Source of the DNA: Candidatus Poribacteria bacterium
GTDB lineage: Bacteria > Poribacteria > WGA-4E > WGA-3G
Length of the DNA stretch: 64,000 bases
Reading direction: 5' to 3'
Assembly: GCA_022827625.1 (NCBI GenBank)
Contig: JAJEIE010000027.1
Coordinates: forward strand, 513,093-577,092
The notes below the pieces were generated by a model. The model worked only from the letters and a program-made list of their open reading frames with translations. It did not search any database and was not told the origin of the DNA. Made by a program: the position numbers and the translations under genes. This document shows, piece by piece, positions 50,297 through 59,239 of this stretch; the first letter of the stretch is position 1; every line of letters begins with the position of its first letter.

Positions 50297-51103
50297 GTGC
50301 TGAATCTCGTCCGGGAGACTGTTGTCTCTTACGCCTTCATTGAACGCAACTTTAATCTCGTAAAGCGGTATCTCAGTTGGGAAATCCTCTTTTTTAGTTA
50401 CTCTATCGTCAACGCCCTAACCATCGGCTTGATTATGGTCGGACGTGGTAGCAGTGAAGATGTGCTTTATCTCGTCATCGGGGCATTAATCTGGGGATTT
50501 CTCTCTATTATGATGCGCGAGGTGAGCGATGCTATTACGTGGGAGCGATGGGAAGGCACAATCGAATATACCTTTATGGCACCGATTTACCGGATCACAC
50601 ACTTGGTCGGTTCGTGTCTTTTTGCGATTCTATACGGATTGATCCGAACCGGTTTAGTGCTGGCGATCATGCCATTCTTTTTTGGTGAACATATCAACTT
50701 GGGAAACGCGAATTGGTTGACTATGTCTGTGACTGTCCTTATCTCCAGTCTTTCTTTCATCGGCATCGGTCTAATGGCGGCAATTTTCCCTTTACTTTCA
50801 CCAGAAAAAGGACAGGCGGCAACCGGCATTATCCAATCCGTATTACTCTTAGTCTCCGGTATCTACTATGAAATTGAGGTATTACCGGAGTGGCTGCAAC
50901 CGATTTCCAAAATATCGCCTGCTACCTATACACTTAGATCGATTCGTGCAGCAATTCTTGATAATGCATCGCTTGGGAGCCAGATGGGCAATTTATTGTT
51001 GCTGTTCATTATTGGTGTGCTACTCATCCCATTCGGGTTTTGGGTTTTCCATCTCGGTGAAAAGTATGCCAAGCGCGTCGGTAGACTTAAAAGAAGTGGG
51101 TAG
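50297..51103 (+). CDS. ABC-2 type transporter permease
   Basis: 268 residues from the GTG at 50297, which has GAGGAGG immediately upstream within the end of the ATPase gene. Six hydrophobic segments are spread over the protein, with the second half (SPEKGQAATGIIQSVLLLVSG, in part) and the conserved IYYEIEVLPEWLQPISKISPATY region typical of ABC-2 permeases. It forms the membrane half of the exporter. Confidence 0.9.
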   Translation: MLNLVRETVVSYAFIERNFNLVKRYLSWEILFFSYSIVNALTIGLIMVGRGSSEDVLYLVIGALIWGFLSIMMREVSDAITWERWEGTIEYTFMAPIYRITHLVGSCLFAILYGLIRTGLVLAIMPFFFGEHINLGNANWLTMSVTVLISSLSFIGIGLMAAIFPLLSPEKGQAATGIIQSVLLLVSGIYYEIEVLPEWLQPISKISPATYTLRSIRAAILDNASLGSQMGNLLLLFIIGVLLIPFGFWVFHLGEKYAKRVGRLKRSG

Positions 51104-51148
51104 ACGCTTAATACTGAATCTATGCTTAAATTAGTTAGGGAGGGGTTA

Positions 51149-54100
51149 ATGTCAGGATATTACAGATTTCCAACAATTTGTCAAAATACCATTGTTTTTG
51201 TATGTGAAGATGATTTATGGACAGTCTCAATTGACGGTGGCGTTGCCCGCCGCCTTACCTCAAATCTCGGTGCGGCGAATTCTCCATGCTTATCGCCGGA
51301 TGGCGAGCTGCTCGCTTTTTCTGGACGTGAAGAAGGTCCGTCAGAGGTTTATGTGATGCCAGCCCTCGGTGGCGAAGCGAAGCGGCTCACCTATCAAGGC
51401 AGCAACGCCACCATCGTCAACTGGGATGCCGATGGCAAACATATCCTCTATGCGAGCGGTGCCGGTTTGGCGTTTGATCCATGGATATGGAAAATTTCCG
51501 CAGATGGCGGCGAACCGCAACGTCTCTCGTACGGTCCCGCCAACCACATCGACTTCAGCGACGCAGACGGTGTGATCATCGGTCGATTGACACGGGAACC
51601 GGCACGCTGGAAACGCTACAGAGGCGGTACAGCCGGGCAGCTTTGGGTGGACATTGAAGGGGATGGGCAATTCCAATCGCTTTCACCTGTTGATAGCAAT
51701 TTCACGACACCCATGTGGATTGGCGAGCGTATCTATTTTATCTCTGACCACGAAGGGGTTGGGAACATCTATTCCTGCCTTCCGAACGGCGAAGACGTTC
51801 AACGCCACACGCATCAGGATACCTACTACGCCCGTTCGGCGCAAACGGATGGCACCCATATCGTCTACCATGCCGGTGCAGACCTGTTTGTTTATAACAT
51901 CGAAAACAAGACTGATACCCGTGTTGATGTGGACTTCCGCAGCCCTCGTATTCAGAGACAACGAAAGTTCGTGAGTGCATCAAGATACCTGCGGGAGTAC
52001 GCACTCACGCCAGACGGACACGCATTGGCTTTGACAGTCCGAGGCAAACCTTTCACAATGGCGAATTGGGAAGGTGCCGTCCTCCAGCACGGCGAGCGGA
52101 GTGGTGCCCGTTACCGCTTTACAAAGTGGTTCAACGACGGAAAACGTCTCGTTACCCTCTCCGATGTTGGCGGGGAAGAAGTACTTGAAATCCACACCCG
52201 CGATGGGAGCGCAGACATTGTTCGACTTGACGCATTTGACCTCGGACATATACGCGCGCTTGAAGTCTCTCCGCAAACAAAAGACGAGAAAAACGACTGT
52301 TTGCTGCTAATCAACAACCGTTTTGAGCTGCTGCACATCGACCTTGAAACCCAGGAGATGCGGGTGCTTGATAAAAGTCACTATCAGAACATCCAAGGCG
52401 CAGTGTGGTCCCCTGATGGCGAATGGTGCGCCTATAGTTTTCCATCGACAGAGACCACGCGATCCATCAAACTCTGCAAAATCGAAACAGGTGAGACGTG
52501 GCTTGTCACCCAACCCGAATTCAGCGATTTCTCACCCGCATGGGATCCCGATGGAAAATACCTCTATTTCCTGTCTTACCGCGAGTTTAATCCAGTCTAC
52601 GATGCACTCCACTTTGATCTCGGTTTTCCTTCAGCGATGCGACCCTTGCTGATAACCTTGCAGAAGACTTTAGGCAATCCGTTTGTGCCGGAACCGCGTC
52701 CGCTTGAAGAGGAGAAGGAAGATAAGGACAAGGAGAACCAAAAAGAGCAAGAGGAAGCATCTGATGAGAAGGACGAAAAGTCTAAGAAAGAGAGTCCACC
52801 GATCACCATAGATCTGGAAGGAATTTCACAACGCGTCGTCGCCTTTCCGTATCCGCGGGGCCATTATGGACAAATTGCTGGTATTGAGGGCAAAGCAATC
52901 TTTACGTCTTATCCTTCGCGAGAGGTGTCGGGGCCTTTTGATGACGACGGCAATACGGCAAGAGGCACGCTCCACGCCTACGATTTCAAGGAGCAGAAAA
53001 AGGAGAGGCTCATTTCGGGTATTGACGATTTCCAACTCTCTCGCGACGGAAAAACGCTTGTGTATGCCAGTGGGAGTCGGTTGCGCGTTATAAAGGCTGG
53101 AAAGAAAGCGGAGGGCGACTCGAAATCTGGGAGTAGAGCCAGTCCAAGTCGCCAGAACGGCTGGATTAATCTCAGTCGTATCAAAGCCTCTGTCATCCCG
53201 ACAGCCGAGTGGCATCAGATGTATCGAGAGGCGTGGCGGCTGCAGCGGGATTACTTCTGGACGGCGGATATGTCGGGCGTGGATTGGGAACATGTCTATC
53301 AACGCTACCTCCCGCTACTCGACCGGATTGCCACGCGTGGCGAATTTTCTGACCTGATGTGGGAGATGCAGGGTGAGCTCGGCACCTCACACGCCTATGA
53401 ATTCGGCGGCGATTATCGCAGTTCACCGAATTACGCACAAGGATTCCTCGGTGCCGACTTCGTTTATGACGCTGAGAGCGGTGGATACCGGATTACACAT
53501 ATTCCGCAAGGCGACGCATGGGAGGCGACGAAAGATTCACCCCTAAATGCACCGGGGATAAACGTCCGAAAAGGAGATATTTTGCTCGCTATCGGTGGAC
53601 AAAGCGTCAGCGAAACCGTCTCACCGGGTGAACTGCTTGTGAACCTCGCAAGTCAGGAGGTACAAGCCACCTTCCAAAACGCCGACGATGGCGAAAAACG
53701 CCCTGTCACGCTCAAAGTCCTACGGAGTGAAAGGGAGTTACGGTATCGCGAGTGGGTCTCCCGAAATCGGCAGTACGTCCACGACAAAACGGACGGGAAA
53801 GTTGGATACGTCCATATCCCGGACATGTCGCGACGCGGGTATGCGGAGTTTCACCGCGGTTATCTCGCCGAGGTGAGTTATCCGGGTTTACTCGTTGATG
53901 TGCGTTATAATGGCGGGGGGCATGTGTCGCAGCTCCTGTTAGAGAAGTTATCGCGTCGGCGGATTGGGTATGACATTCCGCGTTGGGGAACCCCGCATCC
54001 GTACCCAGATGCTTCCGTTCTCGGTCCGATGGTAGCCGTCACTAATGAAAATGCAGGCTCCGATGGCGACATCTTCTCTCACTGTTTCAAGCTCATGGAA

Positions 54101-54418
54101 TTGGGACTGCTTATCGGGAAGCGCACGTGGGGTGGTGTTATCGGTATTTCACCACATCAGATGTTTGTGGATCGTGGCGGAACGACGCAACCCGAGTATT
54201 CTTTCTGGTTCGTTGATGTCGGTTGGAGCGTTGAGAACTACGGCACCGACCCAGATATTGAGGTAGACTATCGTCCGCAGGACTACCCCACTGAAGGCGA
54301 CCCACAGTTAGATCGGGCGATAGAGGAGCTCCTCCGACAGATGGAAGAGAACCCACCCGAAGTTCCTGATTTTGGTGACCGTCCGCGTTTAACTTTGCCA
54401 ACGCTGCCGAAAGCGTGA
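51149..54418 (+). CDS. Tricorn-type protease
   Basis: 1089 residues from the ATG at 51149 (GGGAGGGG upstream). Tricorn cleaves peptides made by the proteasome or other proteases. Order: a six- or seven-bladed beta-propeller (about 1-540, repeats of 'SPDGE' type) with a strongly charged insert rich in Glu, Lys and Asp near 515-550 (for example KEDKDKENQKEQEE), then a PDZ domain (about 780-860, LLAIGGQSVSE) and an S41-like core. Catalytic residues fall as in tricorn: His 748 in GTSHAYE, Ser 971 and Asp 972 in AGSDGDIF, and a Glu in the final PDIEVD. No signal peptide; it should be cytoplasmic. Confidence 0.92.
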   Translation: MSGYYRFPTICQNTIVFVCEDDLWTVSIDGGVARRLTSNLGAANSPCLSPDGELLAFSGREEGPSEVYVMPALGGEAKRLTYQGSNATIVNWDADGKHILYASGAGLAFDPWIWKISADGGEPQRLSYGPANHIDFSDADGVIIGRLTREPARWKRYRGGTAGQLWVDIEGDGQFQSLSPVDSNFTTPMWIGERIYFISDHEGVGNIYSCLPNGEDVQRHTHQDTYYARSAQTDGTHIVYHAGADLFVYNIENKTDTRVDVDFRSPRIQRQRKFVSASRYLREYALTPDGHALALTVRGKPFTMANWEGAVLQHGERSGARYRFTKWFNDGKRLVTLSDVGGEEVLEIHTRDGSADIVRLDAFDLGHIRALEVSPQTKDEKNDCLLLINNRFELLHIDLETQEMRVLDKSHYQNIQGAVWSPDGEWCAYSFPSTETTRSIKLCKIETGETWLVTQPEFSDFSPAWDPDGKYLYFLSYREFNPVYDALHFDLGFPSAMRPLLITLQKTLGNPFVPEPRPLEEEKEDKDKENQKEQEEASDEKDEKSKKESPPITIDLEGISQRVVAFPYPRGHYGQIAGIEGKAIFTSYPSREVSGPFDDDGNTARGTLHAYDFKEQKKERLISGIDDFQLSRDGKTLVYASGSRLRVIKAGKKAEGDSKSGSRASPSRQNGWINLSRIKASVIPTAEWHQMYREAWRLQRDYFWTADMSGVDWEHVYQRYLPLLDRIATRGEFSDLMWEMQGELGTSHAYEFGGDYRSSPNYAQGFLGADFVYDAESGGYRITHIPQGDAWEATKDSPLNAPGINVRKGDILLAIGGQSVSETVSPGELLVNLASQEVQATFQNADDGEKRPVTLKVLRSERELRYREWVSRNRQYVHDKTDGKVGYVHIPDMSRRGYAEFHRGYLAEVSYPGLLVDVRYNGGGHVSQLLLEKLSRRRIGYDIPRWGTPHPYPDASVLGPMVAVTNENAGSDGDIFSHCFKLMELGLLIGKRTWGGVIGISPHQMFVDRGGTTQPEYSFWFVDVGWSVENYGTDPDIEVDYRPQDYPTEGDPQLDRAIEELLRQMEENPPEVPDFGDRPRLTLPTLPKA

Positions 54419-54449
54419 TATCGGCGAACCCCAGTGTTCCACAAAATAG

Positions 54450-54600
54450 GTAGGCGCGGTTTCCTAACCGCGCCGGTTTTCCTTATCCAAACCCATGTTC
54501 CCTATCGCTAACGCGGTCTCCGCGTTCGTAGTAGGGCAATTCATTGCCCGTTTCCCCGGGGCAATAAATGCTTATTCTTTGTGGGAGGGTTTGTAACCCC
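54450..54600. repeat. Cluster of REP-like hairpins
   Basis: In order: GTAG with GGCGCGGTT/AACCGCGCC (54450-54474); AACGCGG/CCGCGTT, loop TCT (54510-54526); GTAGTAG with GGGCAAT/ATTGCCC (54528-54549); and GGGTT/AACCC in a GGGAGGGTTTGTAACCCC context (54583-54600). Each hairpin has a different arm sequence. Confidence 0.75.
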
Positions 54601-54646
54601 GATATTTCCGCGCCCTATTCTATAAATGTCCCATATCATAAAAAAC

Positions 54647-54675
54647 TTGACATCCCTCCGAAAACATGATATAAT
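54647..54675 (+). promoter_or_regulatory. Consensus sigma-70 promoter before the decayed restriction gene
   Basis: TTGACA (54647-54652), 17-base spacer, TATAAT (54670-54675): a perfect consensus, 202 bases before the ATG at 54878. Confidence 0.8.
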
Positions 54676-54837
54676 TATACTATACTGAAAATAAGTTGGA
54701 TGTGTCTGAAAAGTTCACAATCCTAAAATGTTATGTTTTCCACGAAAATTATTTTTTTCGCAGCAGGGAAAGTTAAAAATAAATTGTCTATAAACCCTTA
54801 CGGCCACTGGGTTTTCAGCCAGTAAGCACTGGATGCC

Positions 54838-54861
54838 AAATGTTACATTGGTGTAACATTT
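54838..54861. promoter_or_regulatory. Perfect palindrome, candidate operator or attenuator
   Basis: Arms AAATGTTACA (54838-54847) and TGTAACATTT (54852-54861) with loop TTGG, 16 bases before the start at 54878. It could be a repressor site or an RNA hairpin masking the start; restriction systems often use such operators for their controller proteins, but no controller gene is visible. Confidence 0.5.
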
Positions 54862-54877
54862 TAACACCAAAAGCCAC

Positions 54878-55391
54878 ATGTCAAAACAGCACGAAAACAC
54901 AATCACAACGAAACTTGTAGACATCCTTAACGGGATGCGTAGCACTTGGTCCCTTGCAGAGCAGACACGTCCTTTCAAAAACAATCATAAATGCCCTGAT
55001 GTTTTTGTAACCGAGCTCGGACGTGAACCTGTTGCTATTGAAGTGAAACTTGATGGCAAAAGTCCTAACACTCGTGGAGAGGCACAAGCAGCAGAACACT
55101 TTACCGAAATTAGATGTGCGGTGTCTTTCTGCAGAGGCGTTAGCGAATGCTGACCAGATTTTTGATGAGATGAACCACAAGCGGATGTTACCATTTAATG
55201 AATCAGACCAAGATGTAGTACGTCACGAGTTAGATCGACGTTTCTTGACAGATGTTTTGGGCATCACTTCTGAGGATGTGCATAAGGCAATGCATCGTCT
55301 CCGTGAAAAGTTATGTGCGGAGCCAAGCATCCACGGAGGCAAAAAATCTCGGTGTGATTTGGAGAAGGAGCGGTTAAAACTGGGCTTGTGA
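54878..55391 (+). pseudogene. Remnant of a restriction/methylase-like gene, internally deleted and frameshifted
   Basis: Two pieces in different frames. The first (54878-55153) starts MSKQHENTITTKLVDIL and has a PD-(D/E)XK-like segment: KCPDVFV, then REPVAIEVKLDGKSPNTRGE, with the Asp and Glu-x-Lys typical of such nucleases. The second frame picks up near 55103 (LDVRCLSAEALANADQIF) and ends like large DNA-methylase or restriction proteins: VVRHELDRRFLTDVLGI, then LCAEPSIHGGK. The middle thousand or so residues expected between these ends are missing, so this looks like a large internal deletion. It retains a consensus promoter. Confidence 0.6.
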
Positions 55392-55556
55392 GCAGCAGAC
55401 GTGGAACTTACTTCTCACCTAAGGAATCAAAAACGATTTGACACTCACTTTGACATAGGTTAAAATATTATCAAACAGCATTGGCAAATGAATTTGCTGG
55501 GGCTACAACAGAAAAACCTACAGTTACATAAGTCGTGAATAGAGAGGAGAAAGTTT

Positions 55557-55874
55557 ATGATACCGCCAATCACAAAACTGCTCATAAAAATTGAACAACT
55601 TGAATGGGACTTAGCAGAGGTCAAGAAGGAGCTAGAAAAACTTCAAGGGCCTTTCATGAAATCACTCACACCTGAGGAACGTTTGGCTGCGCGGTCTGCA
55701 AGAGTCCGGGCACAAAATGCAAGACTACGTTCTTTACGCAAAAAACGCGATCCCGCAGCGAAAACCCTCACGGCAGAGGAACTTCAGCAGCTTTCTCTTG
55801 AGGAGGGCATAAACCCAGAGGATAATCTTTTGAGTAGTGCCATCATTGAAGAACGGGAGAAGCTGCGTAAGTAA
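55557..55874 (+). CDS. Hypothetical small coiled-coil protein
   Basis: 105 residues, unrecognised and highly charged. Residues about 5-32 (LLIKIEQLEWDLAEVKKELEKLQ) have the heptad spacing of a coiled coil; a basic segment follows (ARSARVRAQNARLRSLRKKRD) that could touch nucleic acid, then a short acidic tail. AGGAGA precedes the ATG. It follows the decayed restriction gene by 165 bases; any link to it is only positional. It ends 6 bases from the convergent transporter gene. Confidence 0.6.
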   Translation: MIPPITKLLIKIEQLEWDLAEVKKELEKLQGPFMKSLTPEERLAARSARVRAQNARLRSLRKKRDPAAKTLTAEELQQLSLEEGINPEDNLLSSAIIEEREKLRK

Positions 55875-55880
55875 TTTTTG

Positions 55881-56801
55881 TCAACCTCGCATATTCACCA
55901 AATAAATCCCAGCCGCCACCAGCGCAGCACCCCCCAGCAGACTAATCGTCAACTCATCCCCTAAAAACAGATGACTAAACAGCACACCCGATAAAGGTGT
56001 TGCAAAGAACAGCACAACGAGTTTACTCGCACTATACCTCTCAAGTATAGATGTCCACGCCAAAAAGCAGAAGCCCGCGATAACACCACCTTGATAAAGG
56101 AGCGCAGCCGCACTTGAAAGTGTGAGCTGCATCGGTTCACCGCGTTCCAATAGGAAACTTATTATACCATAACACGGAAGACTCAAACTTAAATACCACA
56201 CGAGCAGTCGGTACGGATGAATCGATTGGACGAGCAGTTTTGTCACGACAACGCGTAGTCCCAAGAAACACCCACTGACGAGTACAAGGATATCGCCGAG
56301 AATACTCGTTTCACCATTACCAAGGTTCGGGGCGACTGTTACGAAAACACCACTGAAGGCAACGATAATCCCCAAAGTCTTTGGAATAGAGAGGCGTTCC
56401 GCCGGAATCCAGAGATGCGCAAATATCGCTGTAAAAAAGGGATATACGTTGATGAAGATAGTTGAGCGCGATGCCGTTGTGAAGAGCGTCCCTGTGTTCA
56501 ATGTGATAATTTGGAGTATGAAGATAGCCGTGAGTAAGAGTAGTCGCGGAAGTTCACCGGGACGCAAACCAAGCGAGACACGTCTGAAGAGGGACCACCC
56601 TCCAATAATAACGAGTCCAATCACAAATCGGAAAAACGCCAGTGCCATGGGTGGGAAATCTTGCAGCCCAACTTTGATTGACGGCGAATTCCCGCCCCAA
56701 AGAAATGCGAGGAGCAAAGCGAGGGCGATAATCTTCCCCCGCGGCTCCTCGCTAATCACTGCTGGTCTTGACGATGTCCCGATAGTCTCTTTTTTATTCA
56801 A
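55881..56801 (-). CDS. EamA/DMT-family transporter
   Basis: 306 residues with ten hydrophobic segments in two similar halves, each an EamA unit (WGGNSPSIKVGLQDFPPMALAFFRF, in part, early in the first half). The family exports or imports metabolites such as amino acids and nucleosides. The start is a TTG at 56801 with a poor ribosome site, and in-frame alternatives exist, so the first 15 residues are uncertain. The last residues are MRG. Confidence 0.85.
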   Translation of the reverse strand: MNKKETIGTSSRPAVISEEPRGKIIALALLLAFLWGGNSPSIKVGLQDFPPMALAFFRFVIGLVIIGGWSLFRRVSLGLRPGELPRLLLLTAIFILQIITLNTGTLFTTASRSTIFINVYPFFTAIFAHLWIPAERLSIPKTLGIIVAFSGVFVTVAPNLGNGETSILGDILVLVSGCFLGLRVVVTKLLVQSIHPYRLLVWYLSLSLPCYGIISFLLERGEPMQLTLSSAAALLYQGGVIAGFCFLAWTSILERYSASKLVVLFFATPLSGVLFSHLFLGDELTISLLGGAALVAAGIYLVNMRG

Positions 56802-56841
56802 AAGAAGTTGATGTCCTCAGTAGAAGGTTCCGTTTCCTACA

Positions 56842-56863
56842 GTAGGAAGGGGTTTGCAACCCC
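56842..56863 (+). repeat. REP-like hairpin, GTAG + GGGGTT type
   Basis: GTAG (56842-56845) then GAA and perfect arms GGGGTT/AACCCC (56849-56854 and 56858-56863), loop TGC. Confidence 0.65.
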
Positions 56864-56870
56864 GATTGCA

Positions 56871-57674
56871 TTAATCGTAGGCACCCGGACGGTGGTTCCC
56901 CATTAGGCGTTGTTGACGTTCCGTTGCCAGTTCCAAGATGTTGTCGTTGAATTGGAACCGATTCAAGTAGGGCGGGAATTTCTGGGTTATCATCCGATTC
57001 GCGTAATGCACCTGTAGGAGATACCGGGTCTGATCGCTCCGATTTGCTGTCCCTCGATGCCAGACCTCACTTCGGAAAAGCACGACATCACCACCATTAC
57101 AGAGAATGCTCTTCTCTTGGTTCCCTTTCCATTCCGTTTCGCCATCCGGTCGCCGTCCGGAAAGGTGGCTGCCCGGCACAAACTTTGTTGGACCCAAGTC
57201 TTCGTAAAGGTCATCCAGATAGTAGTGTGCAGTCGTGATGAAAATCGGGACCTTGACGCGCGGATCCTCTAAAATATCCGTTGGTAGTGGAATCGGCAAC
57301 CAATCTGTGTGTAAACCTTGATCAGGACGACCCGGACCTGTTACCCATGCCGTCATACCGATGACATGGCAGTCTTCGCCGTGCACTGCCTCTGCTAACG
57401 CAATAACAGGAGACATGTCGAGATATTGGAGGAAGACCGGATCGCGATTGAAGGCATTATTAATGTGTTTGTTGAGGAAACCGTTTCCGTTTTCTGGCGT
57501 GCCGTGCCTGTCAAAACTCTCAGGAATAGCGGTTAACCTGTCCATCGCGGCGCGGAGTTCCACCAGTTGTGCCCCTTCGATCACCTTTGGTAGATAGGCG
57601 TATCCGTCCTCCTCCATTGCCCTGACTTGGCTTTCGAGGTCAGGATAGGCGACAAGAGGTAGGGATTGGCTCAT
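56871..57674 (-). CDS. Phytanoyl-CoA dioxygenase (PhyH) family protein
   Basis: 267 residues, an Fe(II)/2-oxoglutarate oxygenase. Iron ligands: LHTDWLP (His-x-Asp, about residue 130) and EVWHRGTANRSDQTRY (distal His and the 2-oxoglutarate Arg, about 205-218). The opening MEEDGYAYLPKVIEGAQLVELR (in part) is typical. AAAGGAG precedes the ATG and it has its own promoter, divergent from infA. It is a different branch from the PhyH at 44844. Confidence 0.92.
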   Translation of the reverse strand: MSQSLPLVAYPDLESQVRAMEEDGYAYLPKVIEGAQLVELRAAMDRLTAIPESFDRHGTPENGNGFLNKHINNAFNRDPVFLQYLDMSPVIALAEAVHGEDCHVIGMTAWVTGPGRPDQGLHTDWLPIPLPTDILEDPRVKVPIFITTAHYYLDDLYEDLGPTKFVPGSHLSGRRPDGETEWKGNQEKSILCNGGDVVLFRSEVWHRGTANRSDQTRYLLQVHYANRMITQKFPPYLNRFQFNDNILELATERQQRLMGNHRPGAYD

Positions 57675-57731
57675 TGTCTGTTTCTCCTTTTTCTAAAGCG
57701 AAACTTGGAAAGTTCAATCTCTCACTTCGGT

Positions 57732-57760
57732 ATTTTATAACTTTTAGATGCCTATGTCAA
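57732..57760 (-). promoter_or_regulatory. Promoter of the PhyH gene at 56871
   Basis: Minus strand: TTGACA (57755-57760), 17-base spacer, TAAAAT (57732-57737). Confidence 0.7.
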
Positions 57761-57779
57761 CTTTTTTCCGAACAATTCG

Positions 57780-57808
57780 TTGACAAAGTACATCCAAATT
57801 AATGTTAA
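57780..57808 (+). promoter_or_regulatory. Promoter of infA
   Basis: TTGACA (57780-57785), 17-base spacer, TGTTAA (57803-57808); divergent from the PhyH promoter, with the -35 boxes 19 bases apart. Confidence 0.6.
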
Positions 57809-57844
57809 AAGTAACAAAGTATTATCAAAAAAGGAGAAAGAAAA

Positions 57845-58111
57845 ATGAAAAATGAACACGTAACACCCGAAACTTCTGAATCTACGACTAAAGATGCAGC
57901 GATCCGTGTGCTTGGCACAGTGTTGGAATCTTTGCCCGGCAATCTCTTTCACGTGAAGTTAGAGGATAACGATTACAAGGTTGTCGCCTACCTTGCCGGT
58001 AAGTTGATGCAGCACAAAATCTGGGTTCTTCCCGGCGACCAGGTTACCCTTGAACTTTCTCCGTATGATCTCACGCGTGGACGCATCGTTTGGCGGAATC
58101 CGGGCAATTAG
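57845..58111 (+). CDS. infA: Translation initiation factor IF-1
   Basis: 88 residues, with an N-terminal extension of about 18 (MKNEHVTPETSESTTKDAA) before the S1-like fold. Core matches IF-1: GTVLESLPGNLFHVKL, VVAYLAGKLMQHKIWVLPGD (in part), VTLELSPYDLTRGRIVWR. It occupies the A site of the small ribosomal subunit during initiation. AAAGGAGAA precedes the ATG. It is not in the usual ribosomal-protein operon, and a second infA may exist elsewhere in the genome. Confidence 0.95.
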   Translation: MKNEHVTPETSESTTKDAAIRVLGTVLESLPGNLFHVKLEDNDYKVVAYLAGKLMQHKIWVLPGDQVTLELSPYDLTRGRIVWRNPGN

Positions 58112-58249
58112 CACCTGCCGCTACGCACCCCGTTTCATGGAGAACGCTGCGTTTCATGCAATCGCGTCCGGGCAAAAATAAAAAGGAGTAACAGCCTGTT
58201 TTTCTGATTGCGCACATAGGCAACGCACCGCCGACAGGCAAATCTAATT

Positions 58250-59239
58250 ATGGAAGGCATTGTAATAAAAGCGCGCGGTGGCGCATACGAGGTACAGGTC
58301 GGCAATCAATGCTATACCTGCGTCTTGCGTCACCAACTCATTGAGGATGAAAAACGAAGACTTGATGAGACGAAAGAGATGCCCTATGTCGATTTAGTCG
58401 CTGTCGGCGACCGCGTCCGTATCTCGACAACACCAGTTACAAAAGAGAGCGGATATATTGAGGAATGCCTTCCACGCGACACGCAATTCGGACGCACCCG
58501 TATGGACGGTTGGCGGCAAATCATCGTCGCCAACCTTGATATGTTACTTATCATCTTCGCCGCACGCCATCCGACCCTCAAACTTCGCATGCTTGACAGA
58601 TTCCTCGTTACTGCCGAGGCATCTGATGTTGAGCCCGTCATCTGTATTAACAAAATTGATTTGGCGAAATTCGAGACTGTACAACGCCAGCTCAAATTAT
58701 ATGAAGAATTAGGCTATAAAGTGGTTTATACAAGTACCGTGACCGGTATAGGTATTGACAAATTACGCGAAGTGATGCAGAATAGGATTTCAGCGATTGT
58801 GGGTTCATCAGGCGTTGGGAAATCCTCGCTGCTGAACGCATTGCAGCCCGGATTACAACTCCGGATAGGCGAGGTTGATGAGCGCATACACAAAGGACAA
58901 CATACAACGACTGAAGTCGTACTCTTACCACTCGAATTCGGTGGATTCGTCGCCGATACACCCGGCGTCCGAACCCTCGGTTTGCTTGAAATCGATGACG
59001 AACAGGGACTCGATATCTATTTCCCAGAGATGCGGGCTTATATACCGGAGTGCAAGTTTGCCGCTTGTACACACCAACACGAACCTGCTTGCGCCGTTAA
59101 GCAGGCAGTCGAAACCGGGGACATCAACCCTATCCGATATGAAAGCTATCTCCGGATCTCCGGATTTAAGGAAGGGAGATATGAACGAAACTCAGATAAG
59201 AAACGAACCGACCGAAAGACGCGACGACGTAAACGCTGA
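58250..59239 (+). CDS. rsgA: Ribosome small subunit-dependent GTPase A
   Basis: 329 residues, a circularly permuted GTPase that helps mature the 30S subunit. Order: OB fold (about 1-75), then the G motifs in permuted order, NKID near 129, GSSGVGKSSLLNAL near 187 and DTPGVRTLG near 236, then a zinc knuckle (CKFAACTHQHEPAC, about 266) at the end. The ribosome site is weak and the start rests on the fold. It overlaps the next gene by 59 bases. It lies 138 bases after infA, a fitting pair for translation. Confidence 0.95.
   Translation: MEGIVIKARGGAYEVQVGNQCYTCVLRHQLIEDEKRRLDETKEMPYVDLVAVGDRVRISTTPVTKESGYIEECLPRDTQFGRTRMDGWRQIIVANLDMLLIIFAARHPTLKLRMLDRFLVTAEASDVEPVICINKIDLAKFETVQRQLKLYEELGYKVVYTSTVTGIGIDKLREVMQNRISAIVGSSGVGKSSLLNALQPGLQLRIGEVDERIHKGQHTTTEVVLLPLEFGGFVADTPGVRTLGLLEIDDEQGLDIYFPEMRAYIPECKFAACTHQHEPACAVKQAVETGDINPIRYESYLRISGFKEGRYERNSDKKRTDRKTRRRKR

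Larger units (their letters stand above)
54419..54877. other. 459-base repeat-rich intergenic region
   Basis: It holds at least four palindromes (54450-54600), a consensus promoter (54647-54675) and a perfect 24-base palindrome (54838-54861). No credible gene in this stretch. Confidence 0.6.

Noticed and set aside
54450..54600. Possible CRISPR array
   Set aside because: The palindromes have different arms and irregular spacing, with no repeated identical unit of 25-40 bases and no cas genes.
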